From positions 558,001 to 622,000 of the forward strand of contig CAVYPR010000006.1 of assembly GCA_963770505.1 (NCBI GenBank): a stretch of DNA of 64,000 nucleotides. The letters are read 5' to 3'. Every line of letters starts with the position of its first letter. Positions within the stretch are counted from its first letter, which is position 1. Source of the stretch: CAVYPR01 sp963770505. GTDB lineage: Bacteria; Actinomycetota; Acidimicrobiia; Acidimicrobiales; RAAP-2. Shown here piece after piece: positions 43,475-52,907 of the stretch. The notes under the pieces are model-generated. The model was not told the DNA's origin, made no database searches, and saw nothing but the letters and a program-made list of their open reading frames with translations. The position numbers were made by a program, and so were the translations under genes.

Positions 43475-44786
43475 TCAGCCGCCGGCGCCCGGCGGCAGGT
43501 AGTACTGGTTGGTGCAGCGGTAGCCCTTGGTGCTGCTCTTGACCGGCGGGTCTGTGATGCGGGTCCACTGGCCGTTCTTGATCTGACCGAGCAGGTAGCA
43601 GTTGGACACGGTCTTGTGCGCCGGGTTGCTCGGTGCCTGGATGCCTGTGCCTGTGAATTCGGTGATCTTGCCCAGGGCCTGGAGGAGCGAGCCCCGGCTG
43701 GGGGTGTGGCCGGCGTTCTTCAGCGCCTCGACGAACAGCTCCGCCGAGAGCCAGCCGTAGAGGGTGAACAGGTCGGGCTTCCAGCCCGGGTGGGCGACCT
43801 GCACCCAGTGGAGGAACTGGTTGACCGCCGGGATCGTCTTGGCGTCCTGTCCCAGGTAGAGCGAGATGTCCTGCTCGAGGTACATGCCCTGGACGGCGGC
43901 GGCCCCGCCCGCTGTCGGGATGAGGGTGTTGGAGTAGGTCGACGCCCCGAGCACCACCTGGGGGTGGAAGTTCTGGGAGTTGATCGCCCGGATCAGCGGG
44001 GCGGCGTAGGCGGGCGGGTTCTGCTCGATGAACAGCATCTGCACGCCCTTGGACTTCATGGCCACGGCGTCGGCGACGAATGTGTTGTACTTCGCCGTGA
44101 TCGGGTAGGTGTTCTCGTAGACGACGCTGTACCCGAGGTGCTCCATGGTCGCCTTTTCGCCCTGCCAGGCCGCTGTGGCCGACGGCTCGTCGGCCACCAG
44201 CACGGCCACCTTCTTCACCCCCTTGGGGTACTTGTCCTTGAAGAAGACGAGTGGCCCCTCCTGCCAGCCGCCCTGCAGGGGGAACGGGCTGGCCAGGTTG
44301 GGGTACTTGTTGTTGGTGGGCGACACTGTCACCGTGACGTCGGGCATCTGCGGGTTCTTGGCCAGCACCTGGCCGGCCGATGTGGCGGTGACCGAGAAAC
44401 TCCCCACCATGGCGAACTCCTTGGACACGTCCGACTGCAGCAGCTGTTCGTAGGCTGTGCCGCTGTAGTGTGTGTCCTGGGCTGTCACCACGATCTTGCG
44501 CCCTCCGACCCCGCCCCTCGAGTCGATGTCGTCGATGTAGGCCTGGGTGCCGACGGCGGCGCCGGTGAACAGTGTCTCGAAGTGGGTGGAGATGTTGGCG
44601 ACCTTCACCGTGGTGGCCGAGATCCCGATGTGTGTTGTGAAGGCGCTCTTGGGGATGCCGACGCCCTACGTTCTGAGAGCTGGCGGCGGTCGCCGCCCCG
44701 GGTTCCACCGAGAGCGTCGTGCCGGCCACCGCCATCAGGGCCAGGCCCGCTGCGCCGACCCGGATCTTCCTCGAGGCTGCTCTCAT
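43475..44786 (-). pseudogene. Branched-chain amino-acid substrate-binding protein, one frameshift after the signal peptide
   Basis: Two frames make one Peripla_BP_6 protein of about 435 residues. The first (ATG 44786) supplies a Sec signal peptide, MRAASRKIRVGAAGLALMAV and on to GAATAASSQNVG. The second, from about 44672 to the stop at 43475, continues GIPKSAFTTHIGISATTVKVANIS and holds the binding domain (ILVTAQDTHYSG-like region, VGSFSVTATSAG, LYGWLSAELFVEALKNAG). One base must be removed in the GGG run near 44670-44676 to join them. The body is well conserved, so the gene is either recently broken or misread. It lies between livG and livHM in the same orientation. Confidence 0.8.
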
Positions 44787-44908
44787 GTCATCCCTTCTGT
44801 TCGGCCCTTCACCGGGACGCCGACCTCGGTGGCACGCCGGCCGCCGGGTCGAACGGGCGCAACCGGTCGCCCCTTGAAGGGTGGGCCTCGGATCGTCGGG
44901 CGCTCACT

Positions 44909-45733
44909 CTACTCCCGGCCCGTCTTCCCATCGCCGTCGGCCCTCTTCAGGGTGCCGAGGTAGGCCGCCTGCACGGCCGGGTGGGCCCGCACCTCCAACG
45001 GGGTGCCGTCGGCGATGATCTCGCCGAAGTCGAGCACGTAGACGCGGTCGCAGACTTCGAGCACCAGGTCCATGTCGTGCTCGACCAGCAGGACGGCTCG
45101 GCCCTCGGCCGCCAGCTCCCGCAGCAGGCGGCCGAGCCCGGCCGACTCGGCGTCGTCCAGCCCCGAGCACGGCTCGTCCAAGAGGAGCACCCGCGGGCCG
45201 ATGGCCAGCGCCCGGGCCAGCTCGACCAGCCGGGCCGACCCGGTGGGGAGGGCGTTCACAGGGTGGGTGGCGGTCTCCCCCACCCCCACCCGGTTGAGCA
45301 GTTCGCCGGGCGACTTGACCGGAGCCGGCAGCTCGCGGCGGCGGCGCAACGACCACCTCGACCGCAGACCCGCCTCGATCCCGACCCGCACGTTGTCCTC
45401 GCTGGTGAGGTGGGAGAAGAGCTCGAGCCGCTGGAAGGTGCGGGCCAGCCCCAGCCGGGCCCGGCGGTGCGGGCCGAGGCCGGTCACGTCGCGGCCGGCG
45501 ATGCGCACGTGGCCGTGGTCGGGCCGCTGCAGCCCGCTCACGACGTTGAAGAGGGTGGTCTTCCCGGCCCCGTTGGGGCCGATCAGGCCGGTGACGGTCC
45601 CGCCGTGCACGTCCAGCGAGACGTCGGAGAGGGCGGCCACCCCGCCGAAGCGCACCGAGACGTCGCGCACGCTGAGGAGAGGCTCACCCCCCGGTCCCCG
45701 GTCCTCGGTCGGTGGCCCCTGCTCGTCCCCCAC
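44909..45733 (-). CDS. livG: Branched-chain amino-acid ABC transporter ATP-binding protein LivG
   Basis: An ATPase of about 274 residues with Walker A GPNGAGKTTLFN, the LivG-type LARTFQRLELFSHLTSEDNV, Walker B VLLLDEPCSGLD and H-loop VEHDMDLV. The usual LSGGQ signature is degenerate here (LPTGSARLVELARAL). The frame is open to 45940, but the GTG at 45733 gives a normal N-terminus. It is the first gene of livG-livK-livHM-livF. Confidence 0.9.
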   Translation of the reverse strand: MGDEQGPPTEDRGPGGEPLLSVRDVSVRFGGVAALSDVSLDVHGGTVTGLIGPNGAGKTTLFNVVSGLQRPDHGHVRIAGRDVTGLGPHRRARLGLARTFQRLELFSHLTSEDNVRVGIEAGLRSRWSLRRRRELPAPVKSPGELLNRVGVGETATHPVNALPTGSARLVELARALAIGPRVLLLDEPCSGLDDAESAGLGRLLRELAAEGRAVLLVEHDMDLVLEVCDRVYVLDFGEIIADGTPLEVRAHPAVQAAYLGTLKRADGDGKTGRE

Positions 45734-45812
45734 GGCCCCCTCCAGCTGCGCGGCTCGGGCCGGTCGCGCCTCCTTGGTGGGAGGCGGGCCGCCCTCGGCC
45801 GATGAATCTAGG

Positions 45813-47153
45813 TCAGATCGTCTCGGACGGGCTGACGGCCCCCGTGGCCTTCCCGCCCCGTTCCGTCGGCCAGGGGCCGGGGGCCGGCCCGTCGGCGGAC
45901 CGACCGGTGGGGCCCGTCGGGGTACCGTCCCGCACGGCATCGAGGAAGGCGATCACCCCGGCGGTGGTGGCCTGACAGCGAAGCGAGGCCAGGACGTCGA
46001 AGGCGTGCTGGGCCAGGGGCAGCTCGGCGTAGGCGACCGGGGCCGCCGCCACCCGCCGCAGGGCGTCGACGAACTGGCGGGCCACCTCCACCGGGACCAG
46101 CGTGTCGTTGCCTCCCTGCAGCACGAAGAAGGGCGGCGCCCCGGCGTTGACCCGCAGCGTCGGGGAGGCCCGACGGAAGACCTCGGGATGCTCGGCCGAC
46201 GACACCTTCATGACCTTGCGCTCGAGCATCTCGAGCAGGCCGGTGCCGTGCACGCCCGCGGCGGCAGGGTCCACGGTCATGTCCATCACGCCGTAGAAGG
46301 GGACGCAGGCGTCGACCGAGGTGTCCTCTGTCTCGAACCCGGGCTGCCACTCGGGATCGCCGGCGGTGAGGGCCGCCAGGGCGGCCAGGTGACCCCCGGC
46401 CGACCCCCCCGAGAGGGCGATGAAGGAGGGGTCGCCGCCGTAATCGGCGATGTGCCGGCGGACCCAGGCGATGGCCCGCTTGCAGTCGACGATCTGGTCC
46501 GGCCAGGTCGCCGCCGGGCTCAGGCGGTAGTTGATCGTGGCGCACACCCAGCCCCGGTGCACCAGTTCGTTCATCATCGGCTTTCCCTGCTCCCGCTTGT
46601 CGCCGATGATCCAGGCGCCGCCGTGGATGTAGATGAGCACCGGCGCGCCGACCGCGCCGCGACGCGGTCGCACGATGTCGAGGCGGTGTCGTCGGTCGCC
46701 GTCGCCCCAGTAGTCGACGTGCCTCACGATGTCGGCGTGGCGGCTCCACAGGGGCAGGGCCCTGGTCGTCCGCCACCACCGCCCCCACTCGGGCACCGGC
46801 ATGGGCATGGGAACTCCCGAGGGGTCCGGCAGCGCCGCGCAGACGGCCTCGGCCACGATCCGGCCGTCTCGCCGGCCGGCCACCGCCAGCCCGAAGAGCC
46901 CCGCCACCGAGACCGCCGTGAGTGCGAGGCCCAGGTACCCGGCCCATGCGCCCAGCGCCCCGAACACCGCGAAAACGACGGTGACGGCGACGGCACAGGC
47001 GATGTTCGCCACGGCCAGCTCGCCGACCGGCCACCCGACGGCGAAGCTCAGTACCGAGACCGGTTCGCGGCGTATCGGGCGGTAGGCGGTGGCCACACAG
47101 AGCAGGCCGAGCACGGAGACGGCCAGGTAGGCGTAGGGCACGGGGGCCATCAT
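45813..47153 (-). CDS. Alpha/beta hydrolase (HSL-like esterase) with N-terminal membrane region
   Basis: About 446 residues. Three or four hydrophobic segments (about 5-100) precede a carboxylesterase domain with the oxyanion motif YIHGGAWIIGD, nucleophile elbow LSGGSAGGH, and later GGNDTLVPVEVA (Asp) and LAQHAFDVL (His). This resembles mycobacterial lipases of the LipN/LipC sort, acting on short acyl esters. Start codons ATG 47153 or 47150 are adjacent. It is divergent from the WS/DGAT gene, which suggests a lipid-related pair. Confidence 0.85.
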   Translation of the reverse strand: MMAPVPYAYLAVSVLGLLCVATAYRPIRREPVSVLSFAVGWPVGELAVANIACAVAVTVVFAVFGALGAWAGYLGLALTAVSVAGLFGLAVAGRRDGRIVAEAVCAALPDPSGVPMPMPVPEWGRWWRTTRALPLWSRHADIVRHVDYWGDGDRRHRLDIVRPRRGAVGAPVLIYIHGGAWIIGDKREQGKPMMNELVHRGWVCATINYRLSPAATWPDQIVDCKRAIAWVRRHIADYGGDPSFIALSGGSAGGHLAALAALTAGDPEWQPGFETEDTSVDACVPFYGVMDMTVDPAAAGVHGTGLLEMLERKVMKVSSAEHPEVFRRASPTLRVNAGAPPFFVLQGGNDTLVPVEVARQFVDALRRVAAAPVAYAELPLAQHAFDVLASLRCQATTAGVIAFLDAVRDGTPTGPTGRSADGPAPGPWPTERGGKATGAVSPSETI

Positions 47154-47293
47154 CGCTCGCCGCACACGGCGCGCGCTACGCGGGCCCTGGCCCGACCGGT
47201 TGCCCGGCCGGTTGCCCGATCCGCCCCGAGGTGCGACGGTTGTGCGGGCCGGACCCACGGGGCGCCGGCCGGGACCCGGGCGCAGGAGGACAG

Positions 47294-48847
47294 ATGACGA
47301 CCGAACGGCTGACCGGGCTCGACGCGAGCTTCCTCTACCTCGAGACGCCGACTCTCCACATGCACGTGGCCTTCACCGCGGTCTTCGACCCCTCCACGGT
47401 GCCCGGCGGGTACTCGTTCCGGCGGCTGCGGGCCCACATCGACGACCGCATCCCGCTCCTCCCGGTGTTCCAACGGCGGCTGGTCGAGGTGCCGTTCCGG
47501 CTCGGCCACCCCGTCTGGGTCGACGATCCCGACTTCGACATCGACAACCACCTGCGCCGGGCGGCGCTCCCCTCGCCGGGCGGGATGCGCGAGCTGGCCG
47601 AGTTCGCCGGCGACGTGACGAGCCGCCAGCTCCACCGGGACCGCCCCCTGTGGGAGATGTGGATCGTCGAGGGGCTGGAAGGTGGCAAGGTCGCCATGGT
47701 GGCCAAGATGCACCACTCCACCGTGGACGGGGCCTCGGGGGCCGAGCTCCTCGGGGTCCTCCTCGACCTCACGGTCGATCCACCCGAGCCGAGTCCGCTG
47801 CCCGTCGCCCAGCCCGACGGCCGGGTCCCCTCGGGGTTCGAGCTGGCCAGCCAGGCGCTGATGGTCCGGGCCGTCCGCCCCTTCGAGCTGACCAAGACGA
47901 TCGTGCGCACCGGCCAGGCCGTGCTCGGGGTGCGTCGGGTCCGCCAGGGCGGCCGGCCGACGGCCAAGGCGGCCCTCCCCCTGACCGCCCCCAGGACCTC
48001 GCTGAACGTGGCCATCACGGCGAGGCGGCGCGTGGCCTACGCCGCCGCCAACCTGGCCGACGTGAAGCGCCTCAAGAACGCCATGGACACGACGGTGAAC
48101 GACGTCGTCCTGGCCATGGTCACCGGCGCCCTGCGCAACTACCTGTTGGCCGGCGACGAGCTGCCCGAGACACCGCTGGTCGCGGTGGTGCCGGTCTCGG
48201 TCTCGCCCGACGTGGCCGCGCTGCGGGGCTCCAACAAGGTCTCGGCCATGTTCGTCCAGCTCCCGACGGACGTCGCCGACCCGCTCGAGCGGCTCCGCAT
48301 CATCCATGAGGGCACGGGCGGCGCCAAGGAGGAGCACCAGGCCCTCGGCGCCCGCACCTTGCAGGACTGGGCCGAGCACGCCACGCCGAACGTCTTCGCC
48401 CTGTCGGCACGGCTGTACACCCGCATGCGGCTGGCTGACCGCCACCGCCCCATCGCCAACCTGGTGGTCTCCAACGTGCCGGGCCCGGACTTCCCCCTCT
48501 ATCTGGGCGGGGCCGAGCTGCTGGCGGCGTTCCCCCTCGGGCCGGTGATGGACGGCATGGGCCTCAACATCACCATCATGAGCTACCGGGGCGTCCTCTA
48601 CTGGGGCCTGGTGTCCTGCGCCCGGGCGGTGCCCCGGATCTGGGACATCGCCTCGGCCGTCCCCGGCGCCCTGGACGAGCTGCTCGTGGCGGCCGGCATC
48701 ACCCCCGAGCCCTTCGAGGTCCCGCTGCACCTCGGACCCGGCATGCCCTCCCCGGCCGCCTGGGCCGGCGCCTACGACCGGGCCCGGGCCGCAGGCCCCC
48801 CCGAGGCACCACGGACCGCCGGGCCGGTCCCGTCGGCGGCAGGCTGA
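47294..48847 (+). CDS. Wax ester synthase/diacylglycerol acyltransferase family protein
   Basis: A WS/DGAT enzyme of 517 residues that would acylate diacylglycerol or a fatty alcohol from acyl-CoA for storage lipid. It opens RLTGLDASFLYLETPTLHMH and has the catalytic HHSTVDGAS (HHxxxDG). The C-terminal domain has NLVVSNVPGPDFPLYLGGAEL and the MDGMGLNITIMSYRG motif. GGAGGA precedes the ATG at 47294. A hairpin follows directly after the stop. Confidence 0.93.
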   Translation: MTTERLTGLDASFLYLETPTLHMHVAFTAVFDPSTVPGGYSFRRLRAHIDDRIPLLPVFQRRLVEVPFRLGHPVWVDDPDFDIDNHLRRAALPSPGGMRELAEFAGDVTSRQLHRDRPLWEMWIVEGLEGGKVAMVAKMHHSTVDGASGAELLGVLLDLTVDPPEPSPLPVAQPDGRVPSGFELASQALMVRAVRPFELTKTIVRTGQAVLGVRRVRQGGRPTAKAALPLTAPRTSLNVAITARRRVAYAAANLADVKRLKNAMDTTVNDVVLAMVTGALRNYLLAGDELPETPLVAVVPVSVSPDVAALRGSNKVSAMFVQLPTDVADPLERLRIIHEGTGGAKEEHQALGARTLQDWAEHATPNVFALSARLYTRMRLADRHRPIANLVVSNVPGPDFPLYLGGAELLAAFPLGPVMDGMGLNITIMSYRGVLYWGLVSCARAVPRIWDIASAVPGALDELLVAAGITPEPFEVPLHLGPGMPSPAAWAGAYDRARAAGPPEAPRTAGPVPSAAG

Positions 48848-48851
48848 ACGC

Positions 48852-48876
48852 CCCGCCCGCGGCGCACGCGGGCGGG
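48852..48876 (+). terminator. GC hairpin after the WS/DGAT gene
   Basis: CCCGCCCGC (48852-48860) and GCGGGCGGG (48868-48876) form a perfect 9-bp stem around a 7-base loop, 5 nt after the stop. No T run follows. The position supports termination of the WS/DGAT message. Confidence 0.6.
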
Positions 48877-48930
48877 CGATGCCGGGAGGCCGGTCGGCCG
48901 GCCGGGGGGAAGGGAGAACGACCAGGCGAG

Positions 48931-49554
48931 ATGATCAACGTCCACTTCGTCTTCCTCGGCGCCGCGCTCGGCCTCACCGGGTCGGCCTTCTACATCCGTG
49001 ACACCTTGCGGGGCGTCACCCACCCCAACCGGGTGAGCTGGCTCCTGTGGGGGGCGGCTCCGATGCTGGCCTTCGCCGTCGAGGTGCGCTCGGGGGTCGG
49101 GCTCCAGTCGCTCATGACCTTCACCGTCGGCTTCGCGCCCCTCTTGGTGGTGGCGGCGTCGTTGGTCGGTGGCCAGGGCGTCTGGCGGCTCACCCGGCTG
49201 GACATCGTCTGCGGCACGCTGTCGGTGGCGGGCACGGCGGTGTGGCTCCTCACCCGCCAGGGGCTGGTGGCCATCGCCGCGGCCATCGCCGCCGACGCCC
49301 TGGCCGGCGTGCCCACCGTCGTCAAGTCCTGGAAGGCTCCCGAAACCGAGAGCGTCAGCGCCTACCTCGGGGCGTTCGCCAACGCCACCATCACCCTGCT
49401 CACGGTGACCACGGTCACGGTGGCGGTCATCGCCTTCCCCATCTACATCGCGGTCATCGCCGGTCTGGAGGTCGTGCTCATCGGCGGGCGCCTGGGCCCG
49501 CGGCTGCGGGCGCGGCGCGGGGTCACGGCGGGCGCCACCGGCCCGCCTCCCTGA
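48931..49554 (+). CDS. Small multi-pass membrane protein, PQ-loop-like
   Basis: A 207-residue protein with about seven hydrophobic segments. Two related turns, THPNRVSWLLWG and GVPTVVKSWKAPETESVSAYL, each follow a hydrophobic helix and resemble the PQ-loop/SWEET-type repeat (Pro then Ser-x-x-x-W/Y). A transport role is possible but unproven. The ATG has GGGAAGGGAGAACGACCAGGCG upstream, a fair site at somewhat long spacing. Confidence 0.72.
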   Translation: MINVHFVFLGAALGLTGSAFYIRDTLRGVTHPNRVSWLLWGAAPMLAFAVEVRSGVGLQSLMTFTVGFAPLLVVAASLVGGQGVWRLTRLDIVCGTLSVAGTAVWLLTRQGLVAIAAAIAADALAGVPTVVKSWKAPETESVSAYLGAFANATITLLTVTTVTVAVIAFPIYIAVIAGLEVVLIGGRLGPRLRARRGVTAGATGPPP

Positions 49555-49676
49555 GGCACTGCGCCGGCGGAGCGCCGGCAACCGGGGACCCAGGACCGTG
49601 GGAGGATGCGCGACGTGGAGCGTCGGGCCAGTCGGCGTGTGGTGGCGCGGCCCGCCGGGGGATCGGGGGGGCGGCG

Positions 49677-50225
49677 GTGACGCGCTACGCCTCGATGCTC
49701 CGGGGGGTCAACGTGAGCGGTCACCGCAAGGTCTCGATGGCCGACCTCAGGGCCCTCTACGCCGAACTCGGCCTCGACGACATCGAGTCCTACCGCCAGA
49801 GCGGCAACGTCGTCTTCTCCTCGACCTCGCGCTCGGCCGGCCGGCTCGCCGCCACCATCGAGGCCGCGCTGCGTGCGGCGTTCGACTACCACGACGTCGA
49901 CGTCTTGGTCCGTGGGCCGGGCGAGCTCGACCGCCTGGTCGCCTCCAACCCGTTTCTCGCCGCCGGGGCCGACCCGGCCACGCTGCACGTGACGTTCCTG
50001 AAGGACGCGCCGGCCGGCGGGCCCTTCGCCGACGTCGTGCCCGGGGCCGGGGCGGACGGGTTCGCCTTCACGGAGCGAGCCGTCTACGTCCACTGCCCCG
50101 CCGGCTACGGCCGCACCAAACTGCACAACGGCTACTTCGAGCGCTTGACGGGGGTGCGGGCCACCACCCGCAACTGGGCGACGGTCACCGCGCTGCGCGA
50201 CCTCACGGCCGCGGGTCGCCGCTAG
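49677..50225 (+). CDS. DUF1697 family protein
   Basis: A 182-residue cytosolic protein. The family pattern is clear: RYASMLRGVNVSGHRKVSMADLRALYAELGLDDIESYRQSGNVVFSS, then HVTFLKDAP and a C-terminal TKLHNGYFERLTGVRATTRNWATVTALRDL. The function is unknown. The start is GTG 49677. Its end overlaps the end of the convergent MFS gene by 23 nt. Confidence 0.9.
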   Translation: MTRYASMLRGVNVSGHRKVSMADLRALYAELGLDDIESYRQSGNVVFSSTSRSAGRLAATIEAALRAAFDYHDVDVLVRGPGELDRLVASNPFLAAGADPATLHVTFLKDAPAGGPFADVVPGAGADGFAFTERAVYVHCPAGYGRTKLHNGYFERLTGVRATTRNWATVTALRDLTAAGRR

Positions 50226-51867
50226 GGACCCGCTCGACCCCGTCCCGCGGGCAGGTTCGCCGCGGCTCCTCGTCGGCCAGGACCGACGGTTCGAGGAGTT
50301 CGCCCGCCGCCGGGGTGCGGGCCCGCGACGGGAGGGCGGCCACCACCAGCACGGTGCTGAGGGCGGCCACCACCGCTGCCACCTTGAGCGAGAGGTCCAT
50401 GCCCGACACGTAGGCGTGGCGGGCCGCCACGGCCAGCTCGGCACCGAGGGCGCCACCGGCCGCGTGCGCCACCGCCAGGGCGCCCCCCACCGAGCCCAGG
50501 ATGGCGCTGGAGGCCACCGGGGGCACGTTGTGGCCGACCAGCAGGCCCGCCATGTCGGCCTGGTAGCGCACGGAGAGCACCGAGCCGATCACCGCCACGC
50601 CGAGTGCCCCGCCCACTTGGAGGGCCGAGCTGTTGGTGGCCGACCCCACCCCGGCCCGCTTGCGGGGGAGCGACCCCATCACCGAGGCCGTGGCCGGGGC
50701 CATGATCATCCCCGCTCCCAGTCCGAGCAGGGCCATCCCCTCCAGGGTGTGGCTGAAGTGCTGGGCGGTCGTCGTCGTGGTCGCCAGCCACAGGCCGGCG
50801 GCCACGATGAGCGCACCGGCGGCCACGACCACCTTGGTGCCCAGGATCCTGTCGAGCACGGTGGAGACCACCGAGGCGACGGCCAGGACGGCGGCGATGG
50901 GCAGGATCCGCACCCCGGTCTGGAAGGGCGAGTACCCCAGCACGAACTGCAGGTACTGGGTGAGCACGAACAGGTAGCCCATGAGGGAGAACACCGCCAG
51001 GGCCACGGCGGCCATGGCCACCGAGAAGCGGCGGTTGGCGAACGGCTCGAGGAGGAGCAGCGGGTGGGGGGTGTGGCGCTCCCAGACCACGAAGGCCGTG
51101 AGCACCACCAGGGAGGCGGCGCCCGCGGTGACGACCAGCGACGAGTGCCAGCCGTGCACCGGCACCTCGATGATCGCCCATAGGAGCAGGGCCAGGCCGA
51201 TGACCGAGAGGAACGCCCCGGGCCAGTCGACCTGCCGGGGACTGGGGTCGCGTGAGTCGGGGACCAGCCAGAGGGCGAAGACAAGTCCGCCGAGGGCCAC
51301 CGGCACGTTGATGAGGAAGACCGACCCCCACCAGTAGTGGGCCAGCAGCCAGCCACCGGCGATGGGCCCGATGGCGATGCCGAGCCCGGTCGTCCCCGTC
51401 CAGATGCCGATCGCCCGCTCCTGGAGCTCGGGCTCGCGGAAGAGGTCGGTGATGATCGAGAGGGTCGCCGGCATGATGCAGGCCGCGCCGAAGCCCATGA
51501 AGGCCCGGAAGGCGATCAGCTCGTTGACCGAGCCCGAGAAGGCCGACCCGGCCGACCCGGCGGCGAAGAGGACCAGGCCGGCGCAGAAAACTTTCTTGCG
51601 GCCGACCCGGTCGCCGACGCTCCCCATCACGAGGAGGAACCCGGCGAACACGCACGAGTAGATGTCCACGATCCACTGCAGCTGCGACTCGGTGGCCTTG
51701 AGTGACCTCACCAGCGTGGGCAGCGCGATGTTGAGGATCGTCATGTCGAGGGAGACGATGAGCAGCGACACGCAGAGCACGCCCAGGGCGGCCCAGCGGC
51801 GGGCCTGGTGTGCCGGGGCGACCTGCACCGCCGTGGTCTGCGCATCCACCGCGTAAGCCGACCACAC
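50203..51867 (-). CDS. MFS drug exporter, DHA2 (EmrB/QacA) family
   Basis: A proton-driven exporter of about 554 residues with roughly fourteen hydrophobic segments. It shows SLLIVSLDMTILNIALPTLVRSL, GSVGDRVGRKKVF (motif A) and GTTGLGIAIGPIAGGWL (motif C). GTG 51867 is chosen because GGAGG lies 7 nt upstream; GTG 51849 is an alternative, and a longer frame would run into the divergent protease gene. The long polar C-terminal tail (about 40 residues) is unusual but common in GC-rich homologues. Confidence 0.9.
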   Translation of the reverse strand: MWSAYAVDAQTTAVQVAPAHQARRWAALGVLCVSLLIVSLDMTILNIALPTLVRSLKATESQLQWIVDIYSCVFAGFLLVMGSVGDRVGRKKVFCAGLVLFAAGSAGSAFSGSVNELIAFRAFMGFGAACIMPATLSIITDLFREPELQERAIGIWTGTTGLGIAIGPIAGGWLLAHYWWGSVFLINVPVALGGLVFALWLVPDSRDPSPRQVDWPGAFLSVIGLALLLWAIIEVPVHGWHSSLVVTAGAASLVVLTAFVVWERHTPHPLLLLEPFANRRFSVAMAAVALAVFSLMGYLFVLTQYLQFVLGYSPFQTGVRILPIAAVLAVASVVSTVLDRILGTKVVVAAGALIVAAGLWLATTTTTAQHFSHTLEGMALLGLGAGMIMAPATASVMGSLPRKRAGVGSATNSSALQVGGALGVAVIGSVLSVRYQADMAGLLVGHNVPPVASSAILGSVGGALAVAHAAGGALGAELAVAARHAYVSGMDLSLKVAAVVAALSTVLVVAALPSRARTPAAGELLEPSVLADEEPRRTCPRDGVERVPSGDPRP

Positions 51868-51968
51868 GACGCCCCCTCCGACTAGGGCCGTTGGTCCCCC
51901 AAAGACCGCCCGTGACGTTCGGCCCTGGCGCGCTGGCGTGGGGCGGCGCACGCTGAGGTCGTGGCGCA

Positions 51969-52745
51969 ATGGGCGAGGCAAAAAGGGTCGTGACGGGTCC
52001 GCCGGAGCCGGCTCGACCGGAGGGGCCCCCGCCCGGCCACGGTCACAGCCTGCTGATGGCCCGCGTCGCCGGCATCCCGGTCTGGGTGCACTGGACGTTC
52101 GCGGTCCTGCTCGGCCTCGTCGTGGTGGCGGACTGGCACAAGGGGTGGGGCGTGGTGGTGGCCGGCCTCGTGTGGATCGTCGCCCTCTTCGGCTCCGTCC
52201 TCGTCCACGAGTTCTCCCACTGCTACGTGGCCCGCCGCAGGGGGGCCAACGTGGTCGGCATCCTGCTCATCCCCCTCGGGGGGATCTCTCAGCTGACGGC
52301 CATGCCCGAGGCACCCAACGACGAGCTGGCCGTGGCCGCGGTCGGCCCGCTGACCAGCCTCGTGCTCGGCGTGGCCCTGCTCGTCGCCGGAGCGCTGGCC
52401 GGGTCGTCGGTCTGGCCGCCGACCCTCTTCGCCGGCAGCTGGTGGGCCCGCTTGGGTTGGCTCAACCTGTTCCTGGCGGCGTTCAACCTCCTGCCCGCGC
52501 TGCCCATGGACGGCGGTCGGGTGCTGCGGGCCGACCTGGCCCGGCACCGCAGCAAACTCGAGGCGACCCTCGTGGCCGGGCGGGTCGCCCGCTTCCTGGC
52601 GGTGGCCATGATCATCGCCGGGTTCTTCGTCGACTTCTGGCTGCTGCTCATCGGCGTCTTCGTCTACCTCGGGGCGCGTGGGGAGGAGGAGGCGGCACGC
52701 CACCCCTCGGCGCAGGACGCCGGGAGACCCGGACCCCCGCCGTGA
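51969..52745 (+). CDS. Site-2-type intramembrane metalloprotease (M50)
   Basis: A 258-residue membrane protein. The zinc site is HEFSH in the second membrane segment region (LFGSVLVHEFSHCYVARRRG), and the third ligand is in NLLPALPMDGGRVL. About five TM segments are seen, with no PDZ or CBS domain, so it is the short SpoIVFB/Rv2625-like type rather than RseP. The substrate is unknown. Confidence 0.92.
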   Translation: MGEAKRVVTGPPEPARPEGPPPGHGHSLLMARVAGIPVWVHWTFAVLLGLVVVADWHKGWGVVVAGLVWIVALFGSVLVHEFSHCYVARRRGANVVGILLIPLGGISQLTAMPEAPNDELAVAAVGPLTSLVLGVALLVAGALAGSSVWPPTLFAGSWWARLGWLNLFLAAFNLLPALPMDGGRVLRADLARHRSKLEATLVAGRVARFLAVAMIIAGFFVDFWLLLIGVFVYLGARGEEEAARHPSAQDAGRPGPPP

Positions 52746-52760
52746 CGCCGGGCACCCCGC

Positions 52761-52777
52761 CGTGACGGGCGGTCACG
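52761..52777. promoter_or_regulatory. Inverted repeat CGTGAC-N5-GTCACG before argF
   Basis: A perfect 6-bp inverted repeat with a 5-bp spacer, just after the protease stop. A possible promoter follows (TTCACC 52778-52783, 18 bp, TAGAAG 52802-52807). It could be an operator for the ornithine carbamoyltransferase unit or a weak terminator stem for the gene upstream. Confidence 0.35.
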
Positions 52778-52814
52778 TTCACCCCCGGCCGCCGGATGCG
52801 GTAGAAGGGGGGCC

Positions 52815-52907
52815 ATGACACACCGCCCCCGCCGATCGTCGTCCGGGCGCGGTCCCTGCGCCCCCCCGGCCGCGGCCGGTCCGGTCCGCCCGGGTGGCGC
52901 GGCGTGA
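52815..52907 (+). promoter_or_regulatory. Possible 30-codon leader ORF coupled to ornithine carbamoyltransferase
   Basis: ATG 52815 is preceded by AAGGGGGG and opens a 30-codon frame with five arginine codons. Its TGA overlaps the GTG start of the ornithine carbamoyltransferase gene. An arginine-rich peptide in front of an arginine pathway gene could sense charged tRNA-Arg during translation. Arg and Pro are also common in chance frames at this GC content, so the case is weak. Confidence 0.3.
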